From: Gonapodya prolifera JEL478
Lineage: Eukaryota > Monoblepharomycota > Monoblepharidomycetes > Monoblepharidales > Gonapodyaceae
Direction of reading: 5' to 3'
NCBI GenBank assembly: GCA_001574975.1
Contig: KQ965872.1
Span: 62,678-92,605 of the forward strand
DNA length: 29,928 nucleotides
Shown here: positions 10,001 through 19,858 of the stretch, in pieces
Numbering within the stretch: position 1 is the first letter of the stretch
How the letters are laid out: the number at the start of each line of letters is the position of its first letter
Program-made: the position numbers and the translations under genes
Notes under the pieces: model-generated
Databases searched by the model: none
The model's input: the letters and a program-made list of their open reading frames with translations, nothing else
Told to the model about the DNA's origin: nothing

Positions 10001-10150
10001 CGCCGCCTTCCCTCCAGCGCCCGCGTGCCGTCGCTCGCCCCGTCCCTTGGCCACCCCTGCCTCTACTGACCCGCAGACCAGCCCTGCCAGCACGAGACAC
10101 GCCACCAGCATCAGCCGCCGTCGCCCTCCCGTCCGTCGTGTTCCATCCAT
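7079..10150 (-). CDS. CBM1-bearing single-pass membrane protein with proline-rich stalk (candidate wall sensor)
   Basis: Five exons on the minus strand, 10150-9851, 9466-9426, 9367-9200, 9134-8497 and 8424-7079, join in phase to 830 residues. Residues 1-32 are a signal peptide ([18 protein letters not shown]). Residues 65-100 form a family 1 carbohydrate-binding module with its cysteines and aromatic face ([19 protein letters not shown], then NPYYSQCL). CBM1 binds crystalline cellulose and is normally found on secreted enzymes. A poly-proline stalk with PPPVVAYV repeats follows, then a Ser/Pro/Ala-rich region. Residues 334-358 are one transmembrane helix ([20 protein letters not shown]) followed by RRRRR, so the CBM1 faces outside. 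The tail (about 470 residues) is Ser/Pro-rich with [10 protein letters not shown] repeats. No catalytic domain is visible. Intron 1 (384 nt) is far longer than the others and could hide an exon. Stalk exon borders are less certain than the CBM1 and membrane parts. Confidence 0.8.
9255..9371 (-). repeat. 39-nt tandem repeat coding [10 protein letters not shown](A/E)Y(V/A)
   Basis: CGTAT(G/T)CTACCACA recurs at 9261, 9300 and 9339 on the plus strand, exactly 39 bases apart, with GGT/GGA-rich spacers. On the minus strand each unit is a 13-residue poly-proline block ending in VVAYV, or VEYA in the most 3' copy. The two upstream copies are almost identical in bases, which suggests recent expansion by slippage or unequal exchange. 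Confidence 0.85.
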
Positions 10151-10756
10151 CTGCGTCGCCCTGCGTGCGGGCCTCGTGAGACTGGCAAACGGGCAAAGAG
10201 GCGTGGAGGCCGTCGGACTGTTGGGTGCGATCTGCGGCGAGACCCTCCGAGTCAACACAGCGGCACACCTGGAAAAAAGGAACCGAACCTTCTCTCACAA
10301 ACCACTGCAGAACCTGCGAAAGTAAAGCAGCGCTGTCATTGTCTCGAAATATTTCTCTGACAATCCCAGAGCCCACGCTAACGTTTTATCGTTATGGAAC
10401 TCATCTCCTTGATTTTATGCTTCTCCCGTCAGACTCTTCTCCCTCAGCCAGAAATATACCCGAGCCGACACCGAAGCGACACTCCGCATCGATAAGACTT
10501 GGTGCGTTTTCCTGGATCTTCCGTGCGACTTACACGCGGTAGTGACGTGATCCATAGGGTCATCGACGTCGCTTGGTCCGCCACATCAGGTCATAACTGG
10601 AGAGGCGTTCTCGTGGCAATCTCGCACTTCTGCCACGTATGGCAGTCGATTTCACGTGGCTTGAAGTGAACTGCGAAATTAGATTAACTTATGTGAACGT
10701 AATATACAAAAAGATTGCACTGCAAAGTCCCGCTCAGCAGAAGCATGAAAAACATT
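10151..10756. other. Region upstream of the CBM1 gene, downstream of the LEA-2-like gene
   Basis: No gene was seen. It should hold the promoter of the CBM1 gene and the 3' end of the LEA-2-like transcript. A CACGTG E-box type site lies at 10653-10658 inside an inverted repeat at 10632-10660. Confidence 0.45.
10632..10660. promoter_or_regulatory. Inverted repeat GCCACGT...ACGTGGC containing CACGTG
   Basis: GCCACGT at 10632-10638 is the exact reverse complement of ACGTGGC at 10654-10660, with a 15-base spacer. The right arm contains CACGTG, the core bound by bHLH factors of the Cbf1/Pho4 type in fungi. It lies about 480 bases upstream of the CBM1 gene start. The regulatory role is inferred. 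Confidence 0.3.
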
Positions 10757-11850
10757 CTACGCATCGGGCACATCCCCCGTCGGCACGCCACAGGTTTCGC
10801 CATCGTCGCACACCTGCTCTCCAACAGTGGGGTCTTCAGGTAGCGGAGTGAGGCCCTTTCCGATTTGTTGGATGATGGGGCCGTACTTTTCGAGCACCGA
10901 GGCGATTTGGGCGCCGGTGACGGGGCACTGCGATGATTGAGAGGCTGTGTTAGAAGGGTTGCATATGGGCTGGTTTGCAGGTGAAGGTCACCTTGATGTT
11001 CTTCGCCCCCGAAATCGTCTTCTTGATACTGGGAAGACCGGCAAGGTTCACCTGGAAAAGTTGGTCGCAATGTTAGAAAACAGTTTTGGAAAAGCACACA
11101 GTGCTGAGCCAGACTCACCGTTGCCTTGTACGAGATCCGAATCGTGTTTGAGGCAGTCGCATTGCCAAAGAACCCGCAGTTGTCAAGAATATCGAACATG
11201 ACATCATCCCTGCCGTTCCACAACACACGCACATCGTCAGAAATGCGTCATTTCTCATCTCCATGCTCTCGATGCTCTCTGTCCTACTCACGGAAACGTC
11301 GTCATATTCCTCTTCAAACTAAACGGCAACACAAACGACGTCGTGGCCTGCTTGGCAAACACAACGCCCTTTTTTCCCCCGCTTCCAATTAGGGTCTGGT
11401 TCAGCTTGGAGTAGGGCGCGCCCCCGTAGAAAATCTGCGTGCCAATGTCGACAGTCCACGGAATCCAGTTGGCAGAGGTGACGTTGATGTTGAGCCCAAG
11501 GTCCATTTGGTAGTATACGGATTGGTCGTTATTGTAGGTGTAGAGCTGGAACGGGTCGTCTCCGACTGCGACGAGGCCCCCCGTCTGTGGTTGTGGTGGA
11601 CACGAGAGCGGACGCGAGAGAGTCAGTGATCATTCCGACGACCGAATCCCCCTTTCCGAGCTCCCGTGAAACCCGCCTGAACTTTGGGCACTCTAGGGAA
11701 CAAAAAGAACACCAACAGCGCATCCAGAAGGAGGAACAGGGACAGGACAGTCACGCATATGTTCCGACCTCCCCGGGACATGCGGCAGCAGCAGACTCGC
11801 ACGCGGTCGTCTTTCGAGGTGTAGCCGTAGTCGACGTCTTTGGAGCTCAT
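10757..11850 (-). CDS. Single-pass membrane protein with LEA-2-like domain
   Basis: Five minus-strand exons, 11850-11673, 11565-11292, 11209-11119, 11051-10992 and 10927-10757, give 257 residues. The first intron is the least certain: an acceptor at 11585 looks good by sequence but does not match the phase of the best donor. The short N-terminal tail has a CCC cluster (possible lipidation), then one helix at about residues 31-51 (ICVTVLSLFLLLDALLVFFL), then FPRVPKV. The rest reads like an extracytoplasmic beta-sandwich: LGLNINVTSANWIPWTVDI matches the NxN-type core of LEA-2 domains, with IFYGGAPYSKLNQTLIG after it. The layout of short cytosolic tail, helix, FPR and LEA-2-like domain occurs in many fungal proteins of unclear role, some at the vacuole or plasma membrane. 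The C-terminus ends in a Cys-containing acidic segment (CDDGETCG). Confidence 0.62.
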
Positions 11851-12297
11851 CGTTGGGGAGGTTGAAGTGTGGGGGGGAAGGGAAAGCGGGCTTTTGAGTC
11901 GATTCGAGTCTCTGGGCAGCTATTACTTGCCGGCTTTATGATCCCGGAAAACGACAGAGAACGGTTGTCAGACTTGCAAGCAAGCGTATCTGAACAGTTC
12001 CTCATTTATCGTCGACATATACACGTATCGTGCGGCAAGGCAGACATGAACATCGGAACAGTTTGCATTTGTTGTGTGCTGTGGCCTGGAACGGTAACGA
12101 ATCTTTCAGGGACTGGTACATCATCGATACACTGTCCTGCACTGCCTCAACCTGCAAACCCCTTGATGATGTGTTGACGGCGTATAGGAGAGCAGTGGCA
12201 TAGAGCTGTTCCACATCGTTGAAATACAGCTGCCGGTACTCAAAGATATCACTCCGATCTCGCCCGCATTCGGTGCACCACGATAAAGCTGTTCTGA
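11851..12297. other. Region upstream of the LEA-2-like gene
   Basis: No gene was recognised. It should contain the LEA-2-like promoter. On the plus strand at about 12160-12210 the stretch LDDVLTAYRRAVA, followed by a stop, resembles a Sel1/TPR helix. It may be an earlier, more decayed part of the pseudogene that starts at 12298. Confidence 0.4.
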
Positions 12298-13010
12298 TTC
12301 ACCGGGCACGGGCACTGTGCATCTAGCAGCTCCATTCTTGCTGAGGAGGCTCTGAAAGCGCAAGATCTCGACAAAGCCTCACAGCTGTTTAGGAGAGCTG
12401 CTGAGATGGGGCACCCTATTGTACAAGAGCGCATCGCATGGTTCCGTAACAATGGCGTTGGGGGTTTCGAAAGATCCTTTGAGCGTTCTGTAGAGTCGTA
12501 CGACAAAGCAGCGACACAGGGGAACCTCGCCTCACAACATGGCATTTGGAGGGGATTGGCATCTCTGTGGATGCTGGTAGAGCAGTGCAACTTCTAGTAC
12601 AAGTTGTGGCCTCGTATGGGAGAGCTCTAGCTGCGGACCACCCTGTAATATTGGCGCGCAGCACACCCTCGCCTTGGCCTACATGGCCAATGGGCAGGTG
12701 GACGAAGTGGTGGGATTGCTTGAGCACGTTGTCGCCGTCTGAGAACACACTCTGGGCGAAGACCACCGGACTACTTGGCCTCACTGAACAACCTGCTGGA
12801 GCGCTTCGTCACCATCCGAAAGCGAATTCTGGTCGAGGACCACCCGTCCAGATTGACATCGATGAAGAACCTCGCCACGGTGTACCTTGAGCATGGAGAA
12901 GTGGACAAGGCGGTTATGCTGCTGGCGCGCCTTGTCACCGTCCGCTCAAGAGCTTTGGCTGAGGAAGACCGGGACCGGCTGGCGTCGCAGCGCATGATAA
13001 CGCGCAAAAA
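12298..13010 (+). pseudogene. Decayed Sel1/TPR-repeat gene
   Basis: Repeat motifs run through several frames. The first frame (12298-about 12548) reads ALKAQDLDKASQLFRRAAEM and SYDKAATQGNLASQHGI, typical of Sel1 repeats. A second frame from about 12549 reads EGIGISVDAGRAVQLL. A third (from about 12663) reads TLALAYMANGQVDEVVGLLE, ending in a TGA at 12740 where the repeat consensus would allow Arg before EHTLGEDH. From 12769 the first frame returns with YLASLNNLLERFVTIRKRI, DHPSRLTSMKNLATVYLEHG and EVDKAVMLLARLVTVRSRAL, kinesin-light-chain type TPRs. At least three frame changes and one nonsense codon cannot be explained by introns, since no splice sites lie at the breaks. Such repeats often form the C-terminal part of fungal STAND/NB-ARC proteins, but no nucleotide-binding domain is seen nearby. 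Confidence 0.72.
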
Positions 13011-13493
13011 TTCATCGGTATGGTGGTGGCCGCCCCAGCTGAAGAGGAGGCAGAGCCTGCAGGCACAAAGTGGAAAGGCGGAGGCAAAAAAAGAAGCGGA
13101 AGGGCTATTAGCGAGTGGCTGGTTGTGGCTCAAACAGTTGATATGATTAGGGGTAGGAATCGTAGTGGAGCTCTTGCGTACTTGTGGATCATAAGAACCG
13201 AGGGTGGGAAGCAACGGAAAGCGTTTGACCTTGCTTGTGGTAACCCAAAATTCAAAACTTAAAAGCTTAAAATTGCCCCTGTTGTATTATTTCGTATACT
13301 TTGCATTTCTAGGGTTGTACTTTCATACAGTTTTCGAAGGTGATGGGTGTAGTTGTAGTGATGGTCAAAGTGATGGACTTGGACACAGCACACACCGCCA
13401 ACACATTTGCAATACCGTTCTCTTTGCCTCAAAATAACTACAGTGTCAGCAGATGTTCAGTATCTTATTGTGCGTCGGGTTTTCAATGCAAAT
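13011..13493. other. Intergenic region downstream of POM152
   Basis: Positions about 13020-13140 continue in one open frame from the TPR remnant as a charged, Ala/Glu/Lys-rich stretch (AEEEAEPAGT) of doubtful origin. The remainder (13150-13493) is AT-richer and holds nothing recognisable. Confidence 0.4.
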
Positions 13494-16400
13494 TCAAATC
13501 GCTGTAAAGTCCCCTTGTACGACTTGCAGTGCCTTTCCTTCCGGGGGATTCCTGCAATTCGCATCCCACACCTCCTCCACAGTCCATAGAGTCACTTGTC
13601 CGTCCTCAGTGAAGGGAAACTCGAGAGTATCGGTCTCCGATGTCAGGCGGAACTCTTTCCGGGAGATAATGTCGGATGATCGGACATCCCGGATTGTTCC
13701 AGTGAATCGGGGTTGAAGGGTCTGAGAGAATAGAAAGGAAGAAGACAGATTGCGAGTGTTGTAGAGCTGATTTAGATGGCTGCTACAATCGCTATAACTC
13801 ACCGTTCGCAACAACACAACCCCAAATGGAGGGGTACCAAAAAGCGACACCTGAACTTTACTCCCTTCGCCCTCATAGAGAATTTCGGAAACATTCTTTC
13901 CGTCCTCAATTTTGGTGAAAGGAAGAGGGAACACCTCGTACATTGGCACGTCCGTAGTGTTGCGGCAACAACTGAACGAGTTGCAAAACGTGAGTACGGA
14001 ACACAACCCGGAAGGGACCCACCACTCACCCATCAAGATCGCACAAGCTCACAACCTTTAGCTTTCCCGGCCGAGAAGGTGAGATTGTCAGCTGTCCCGA
14101 AGAAACTTCAACTTGTTTGCTTTCCTGGCTCCCAAGGCTGAACTCAACAACTCGTCCGCCTTCTCCACCTCGTACTCTGTACTCCACCCTCTCCCCAACA
14201 CAGATGTGGCCCCCTTCTGTATCCACCCGTGGAGGCTCAACCACGTCCACTTCTGCGACGCTCTTGGCTCCACCAACCAACGAAGATGTGCAATTGTTTC
14301 CATCTGTAAGCTCCGTGAGGGAGATTCGCACAGTTCCTCCTAAGAACGCCCCTGCACCAGCCTCTTTCTCCACTCGATCAACTGCAGAGCCCACGTCTAG
14401 CTCAACCTCTGATCCCGTAGTGACGACCTCTTCCTTAACGATTGCAGCCGATCCTGGTCCCTCGGCGCGAACAGTGTACGCCAGACGGTAAGGTGGGGTA
14501 CCCTTTGAAAACGATACTCGCATCTTCTCTCCTCCACCACCTCGTTGGCCTGCACATCGGCGGATCGGAGCAGAGGGCCTATCTGCAAGCTCAGCTGCTG
14601 GACGGTCGTGGACGGTATAGATGACTGATCCTCGAGCCGGAAGTTTTTCTTTGTAATTATCGTCCGAGAGAGAGTTAAGGGTGTAAGTGAAAACCCCTGG
14701 CTCCGCTCCAGAAAGAGGGACACTAGTTTATGCAGGATATAGTGAGATTAAATCACAGTCTCACCGCCCATGTAGTTGACACCCACCGCAGCGATTCTCC
14801 TGTTTGTATCTCGACTTCTCTGTCGTCTACCAGCTTCCTCACTGCTTTGCCACGTCCCCGCACGGTCTCTTCGACACTCTCTGTTTTTACCCCATACCGC
14901 AACTTGAACGGCTTGCGTCCCTCCATGTGCACGTCAAAGTGGCTATCCTGCCCTCGACAAACTGGGGGGTAGGCATACGACGAGCCGGAAGAGGGAACAG
15001 GAATCTCCACAGCGGGGGAAATCGCAAGGCGTAGAGATGGTTTTGGTATAACAGCGACTGATGCAAGGAAGCAACCTAATGTCATATCATGCACTCTCAA
15101 ATCAGAGAAACGATGACGTGCGACACACCTTCTGCCGTTATTACATCTTTGGCAGTTCCTGCGCAAAACCTATCGCGCACACTACTGATCGTGTACGTTC
15201 CCGGCTTCGAGACCATCGCGGATACTTCAGCGTTCCAGAATTGGGAATGAGACGTTTCTTCCCCGGTTTCATTGTGGATCAAGGTAATTGTGTATGGTGT
15301 TTGGCCCATGAATTGAAGCGGAAGACTGTCAAAATAGGGGTTGTTGCATGATATCGACATGTGGATGTTCTTCGTCACGGGTCGAACCCACCTTGCCCTA
15401 TCTCCCTCCCGCATCCACACAACTTTCCGATCTTTAAGATCGAACCTGACCGTCGGTCGCGAATCCTGGACTTTGACCTCGATGGATCCTTCCTCCAAAT
15501 CCCTCGTGCACCCGTTCTTGTCCGCGATGCGAACGAGTTGGAACGTGAGCACACCCGGTTCACGGGGGCGGATGGGGTCCAGGGTCACCGTCGGCGAGTC
15601 GAGATTGGGAAGAGTGACCAGGGTCCGGTTGCGTGGTGTCGAGACGTAGTATTGTAGGGTCCACGGCGGGGTTCCTAGTTGACGGAAAGTTTGATTGCAA
15701 AGCAAGGGCAAAGAAATCGTCATTGACATACCAGTGAGTTGAACCTTCACGGACACTAGAGGACAGTTTGCCATGAATCTCAACCCTTTTTCAACTCTCA
15801 ACGTTAAAAGCAGTGCCTCACCTTCATCACCCAAACACGCATTCTGCACTCCTCCCGCCCCCTTCTCGATCCACTTAGCCGTCGACGGTGGGTGAACGCG
15901 CTGCTCAAACTTGAACCGCTCGGCCAAGGGGAACAACTCGTAATTGTCATCTCCGAGCTGCATTTACATTCCCTTATTTTAGCAAAGTATCGAAACCACG
16001 AATTTCCCGCCACGCAACATACCTCCACAAACTCATACTCATAATGCCCCTCCTTCTCAGGACTGACCACTTCAGTCTTTCCATTCCGATGACTCCGCAC
16101 GGTTATGGGCTTGCTCTCGGACCCTTTCACGCCAACCTGGCGCACGACATAGCGGGCCTCGAACGGCGGCGTGCCCGTGAACATGAGGTTCAGTCGCAGC
16201 CCGGTTTCGCCGAGACAGGACGACACGATGGGGTCCGACGTCACTTGGAGCGTAGGTGGAGGGACGGAGGTCACGACAAGCGTGTGCGGGGACAGTGTGC
16301 GGCCGGAGGGGCAGTAGAAGTCCTAATTCGTACCGATGTGACGGGTGACGTGTGACGTGTGACATTTCCCAACCAAATCGTAACGGTCATGTACCCACCT

Positions 16401-18673
16401 CAACTCCAACCAAGCTGTACACTCCAACGCGACCAATATCCACATACACGGTCCTCGACCCTCTCTCGAGGCCCTCGAACCCCTCGGGGCCATACCGCTT
16501 GATCTCTGCGCCGACCACGTCGCTGCCATCTGTCCCTTCCTCCGTCCTTGCCACAGCAAACCGGAAGGGCGCGACCCCATTGAGTGCGATGGTTGCGCGT
16601 GCGGTCTTGTTGACGAGGAGGGAGAGTTGCGACTGTGTGAATTTGATGGTTGGAGGGGAGTACACGGAGAGGATGAGGCGGGATATGTGGGATTGCCCGA
16701 AATGGGATAGCTGCCGAGGGTCGGGCGGGAGTGTGACTGAGATGGAGGATTCCTCGAGATGCGAAAGGGGCGCGTTGGGTGGAGAAATCAGTGGCGAGGG
16801 GTTGTAGAAGATGGTGTTGTTCTGCGCGAGTGCCCAAGGTCACAAAAGAAAAACAACAACGGGAAACCGACGAGATGCACAACAAGCCCACAACTCACCG
16901 CCCCGTCAACAACCTTCTCCAGCGCAATAACCCACGCGCCCTCCCTCTCCATCCTGGCCTGCACAGGCACCGTCAAATCCCGCGCCTTCCACCGCTCCCA
17001 CCCGTGGATGCCTTCGATCTCCGCCAACCCAATCTTATCCTCGACCACGATCGGCCCCTCGGACCCCGCGGAATCGTCGGGAGATTTCCGCCGGTACCAA
17101 ACTTGCACGGGCGGGACGGCGCGCACGACGAACGAGAAGTCGGCAGCACCGTCGGAGCACCGGTTGGTTCCGTACGTTGGGCGCTCGATCTCAGGGACCG
17201 GGTGGAACCCGCCCTTGCCACCGCCGCCTCCGTCGGGGTCGCCTTGGGCGAAGGCAAGGGTCACTTCGGGGCACCGCAGGATGCGGAGGGGGAAGTCAAC
17301 GGGATGCCCGCCGTCGCTGTCGGGCCCCAGGTTCAAGATGCGACCCGGTTTGCCTGACCCGTCGCGGAGGGCAACAAGCCGGTACAAGCCGGGGCGGGTT
17401 AAGGTGAGACTGTGGATTTGGTGTTCGGGTGGGTGGGCCGGTGTCGCGGATGAGGAGGGGGAGGGTAGGGGTTCGACTTGGGGAGTGTTGGGGTCGACCT
17501 GGGCCGGGCGACGCATGAGTGCCTTATCGGACGTCAAGGCCAACGGTTCCCTGAACGGTTTCGGATCAGTCGGTCCCCTTGCCACGCCGCCGAACCACCC
17601 AGTCGCTTCAGAATCCTCGAGCGGAATGCCCTCCATGATGACCTCGAAGGGCGGGACGCCAAAGACACTGATGGCCACTTGAACCTCCTTGTTGAAGTTG
17701 GCGCCGAGGCAGTATGAGGATCCGGACGGGTTGAGCCGGGCGTGCGCGAACGGGACCGACCGGACGAGGTGTGAGCCGGGAAAGCGGTTGAAGGAGCCAG
17801 AGGCTTCGCCGGAGATTTGGGTAGTGGGGATTGTTTTGGGAGGGGCGGCGGCTTTAAAAGGAAGCGTAGAGCGTACGATTGACTGGTGATTGCAAGTGGT
17901 AAGAGTTGGTTTGTGTTAGCACAGCAGGTCGCCGTGAAGTGTGGTCGCATGTAATACTCACGTAGCCATACGCGTGGTCCCAAACGGCCAGTTCCAAGGT
18001 CAATAGCACCGCGGCAAACACAAAGGCAGATCGTGTTGAAAGCTGCCACAACGCTCATCGTCAGCGAAACCGAAACCATCGCGGCACTATTGCCACCCGC
18101 GAGGCGCTCACTCACTTGAAACCGCGGAATCTGCGCCCACCACAACCACGCCACGTACGCCACCGTCGCACACGCCCAGCGCGCCATGTACCAATACCGC
18201 ATGGGCACCCATCGTCCGGCCTCGTTTTCTTCATTCTGGTAGTACGCCTCCCCACCTTCCCACACGATCGTGACTCCGTACGACAACAGCGCCACCAGAA
18301 GAGCCGCGGCCACCTGCCGTTGCGCGACGGGGTCCCATGCGGTCGAGAGTGGGGGTGTGGCAGGGGGTGCCATGGGTCTGGTTGCAGGTGGGTCTACAGG
18401 TGAAGTTGGCCCAGAAGAAGGCCCACGACCGGCATTCGCATTCGGGAAGGGTCCCGTCGGGTAGGGCATCTGGTTTCGCGCGTCCGAGAGTGGGAATGGA
18501 ATAGGCCCGCCGAGTCCGTCGACTGATTCGAATCTTGTTCGCCTGTCGACTTGCGAGACGGGAGACCACGGACTCGTGGGCACTGCAGCAGAAGTGGAGC
18601 GGCGACTGAGACCAGGCCGCATAGATGCGTCTGCATCGCGGAAGGGGGAGCGCGGATCTGAGCGTCCGGCCAT
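13494..18673 (-). CDS. POM152: Nucleoporin POM152
   Basis: Twelve minus-strand exons join in phase to 1470 residues: 18673-18116, 18042-17962, 17882-16899, 16821-16399, 16322-16023, 15957-15822, 15755-15732, 15674-15129, 15057-14765, 14700-14030, 13971-13803 and 13721-13494. The length is close to yeast Pom152 (about 1340). POM152 is a nuclear-pore membrane-ring protein anchored in the pore membrane, with a long lumenal chain of Ig-like repeats. Here residues 1-115 are polar, hydrophobic segments lie at about 119-136, 158-180 and 190-207, and the remainder carries Ig-like repeats. Their marker is the (F/T)GxPPF type motif: FGVPPFEV, NGVAPFRF, TGTPPFEARY, TGTPPWTLQYY, MGQTPYTITL, EGRKPFKLRY, KGTPPYRLAY and FGTPPFGVVL. 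The acceptor at 14701 is the least certain junction. A start at 18742 in the same frame is possible. Confidence 0.92.
16331..16365. repeat. GTGACGT-type short tandem repeat in a POM152 intron
   Basis: Plus-strand units of GTGACG(T/G) recur four times in about 30 bases within the fourth POM152 intron (16323-16398). It is a small local repeat with no evident role. Confidence 0.6.
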
Positions 18674-18920
18674 GACGAGAATCTGAATGTGTGCTGGGAG
18701 AGGAATGCGTGCCGGGTTTTTTGTGGGCCATGGCCACCCCACCCCACCACTGAATTAAATACAAGTCAAGTAAGGGTACGTAGTGTTGCAAGTAAGATGC
18801 GTTTGTGATGGTCAACCTAAATGAAAATGAATGGGGCGTTTGGTGGCTTCTTATGCCACCACAGCAGAAGCATTCGATAAGTTTCCCCACACTGATTCCT
18901 TATCTTGTCAACGCCAGAGA
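18674..18920. promoter_or_regulatory. Divergent upstream region shared by POM152 and the GFA-domain gene
   Basis: There are 247 bases between the two start codons, which point away from each other. The promoters of both genes must lie here or overlap the 5' ends. No strong TATA box or named motif was identified. Confidence 0.5.
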
Positions 18921-19599
18921 ATGTCTGGTTCGACACCGACATCACCAATCAGACTCTTCGGCTCGTGCCACTGTGGCCGCGTCGGGTTCCAAGTGCAAGT
19001 CGACAGTAAAGTGTTGGATGTGCTCGATTGCAACTGCTCGTGAGATTCCTCCCTTTCCAAGCCTTTCCTGGGACGAAAACACGATCTCCAATCACTTTCT
19101 TAGCGTATGCACAAAGAAGGGATACCTCCACTACATCGCCCCCGGGTCGCGATTCACGTGGGTCGGGAACAGGGAAGATGCGAGTCTCTATACGTTCGGC
19201 ACGCATACGGCCAAGCACTATTTTTGCAAAGTGAGTCGTTTTTCTCGAATTGATGGAGGGACGTAGATAGAGACCATTGACGAACCTACTTTACTGTTGT
19301 TCGACTTTAGGTTTGTGGGATATCTCCATTTTACGTCCCGAGAAGTAATCCGGGTAAGTCGCATTATCAATTGAAACGCCGCGTGCTCTCCGTCGTCGTC
19401 GAGGCGAACTGTGGCTCGTGCCTTGTATACCAGTTTTCACTCACGCCTTTTTAATTCCACCGACACGACAGACGGCTGGGACATCAACGCCCGTTGCTTT
19501 GATGACGGCCAGAGTATCTCGATGAATGTGACGACGTTCGATGGGAAGTCCAGTTGGGATAGTGAAGCGAAAGCTATTGAGCATTTATCAAAGGGGTGA
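18921..19599 (+). CDS. GFA/CENP-V domain zinc protein
   Basis: Four exons, 18921-19039, 19104-19230, 19311-19353 and 19472-19599, join in phase to 138 residues. The fold is the GFA (glutathione-dependent formaldehyde-activating) / CENP-V zinc domain. The ligand pattern is complete: SCHCGRVGF near the N-terminus, then DCNCSVC joined across the first intron, and HYFCKVCGI joined across the second. Typical closing motifs are SNPDGWDINARCFDD. The length is normal for single-domain members. Some bacterial members bind a glutathione-formaldehyde adduct, but eukaryotic ones have varied or unknown substrates and CENP-V has another role, so an enzyme activity should not be assumed. An in-frame ATG at 18831 would add 30 residues without domain similarity; the start at 18921 places the domain close to the N-terminus, as is usual. 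Confidence 0.88.
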
Positions 19600-19858
19600 A
19601 GATGGTTGGAACTATTCAGAGAATGCTACTGAAATCAGTTATGCGGCATTGCTTGTGCTCCTGTCTGGACGTTCTAAATGAAAATGTACTTCCTCCCTGT
19701 AATGGCAGAACTACGGCAGAATTGTGACTGATTTCAGTCTCCCAACGCAAGACCACCTGCTCGCATTCCCCACCCCGCCGCGCCACGCTCTCCCTTTCCA
19801 TCTCTTTCTCTCGTTTCCGCGTGGCTGACACGTCGGCGAGTCCACCTGCGACGCAATC

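Noticed and set aside
11585-11600. Acceptor CCACAG at 11585 as the exon 2 border of the LEA-2-like gene
   Set aside because: Its phase (0) does not match the best first-exon donor (phase 1); the GTCGCAG acceptor at 11566 restores the frame. The choice remains tentative.
12121-12784. Overlapping minus-strand open frames opposite the Sel1/TPR remnant
   Set aside because: The plus strand carries the clear Sel1 and TPR motifs; the minus frames are without motif and arise from its codon bias.
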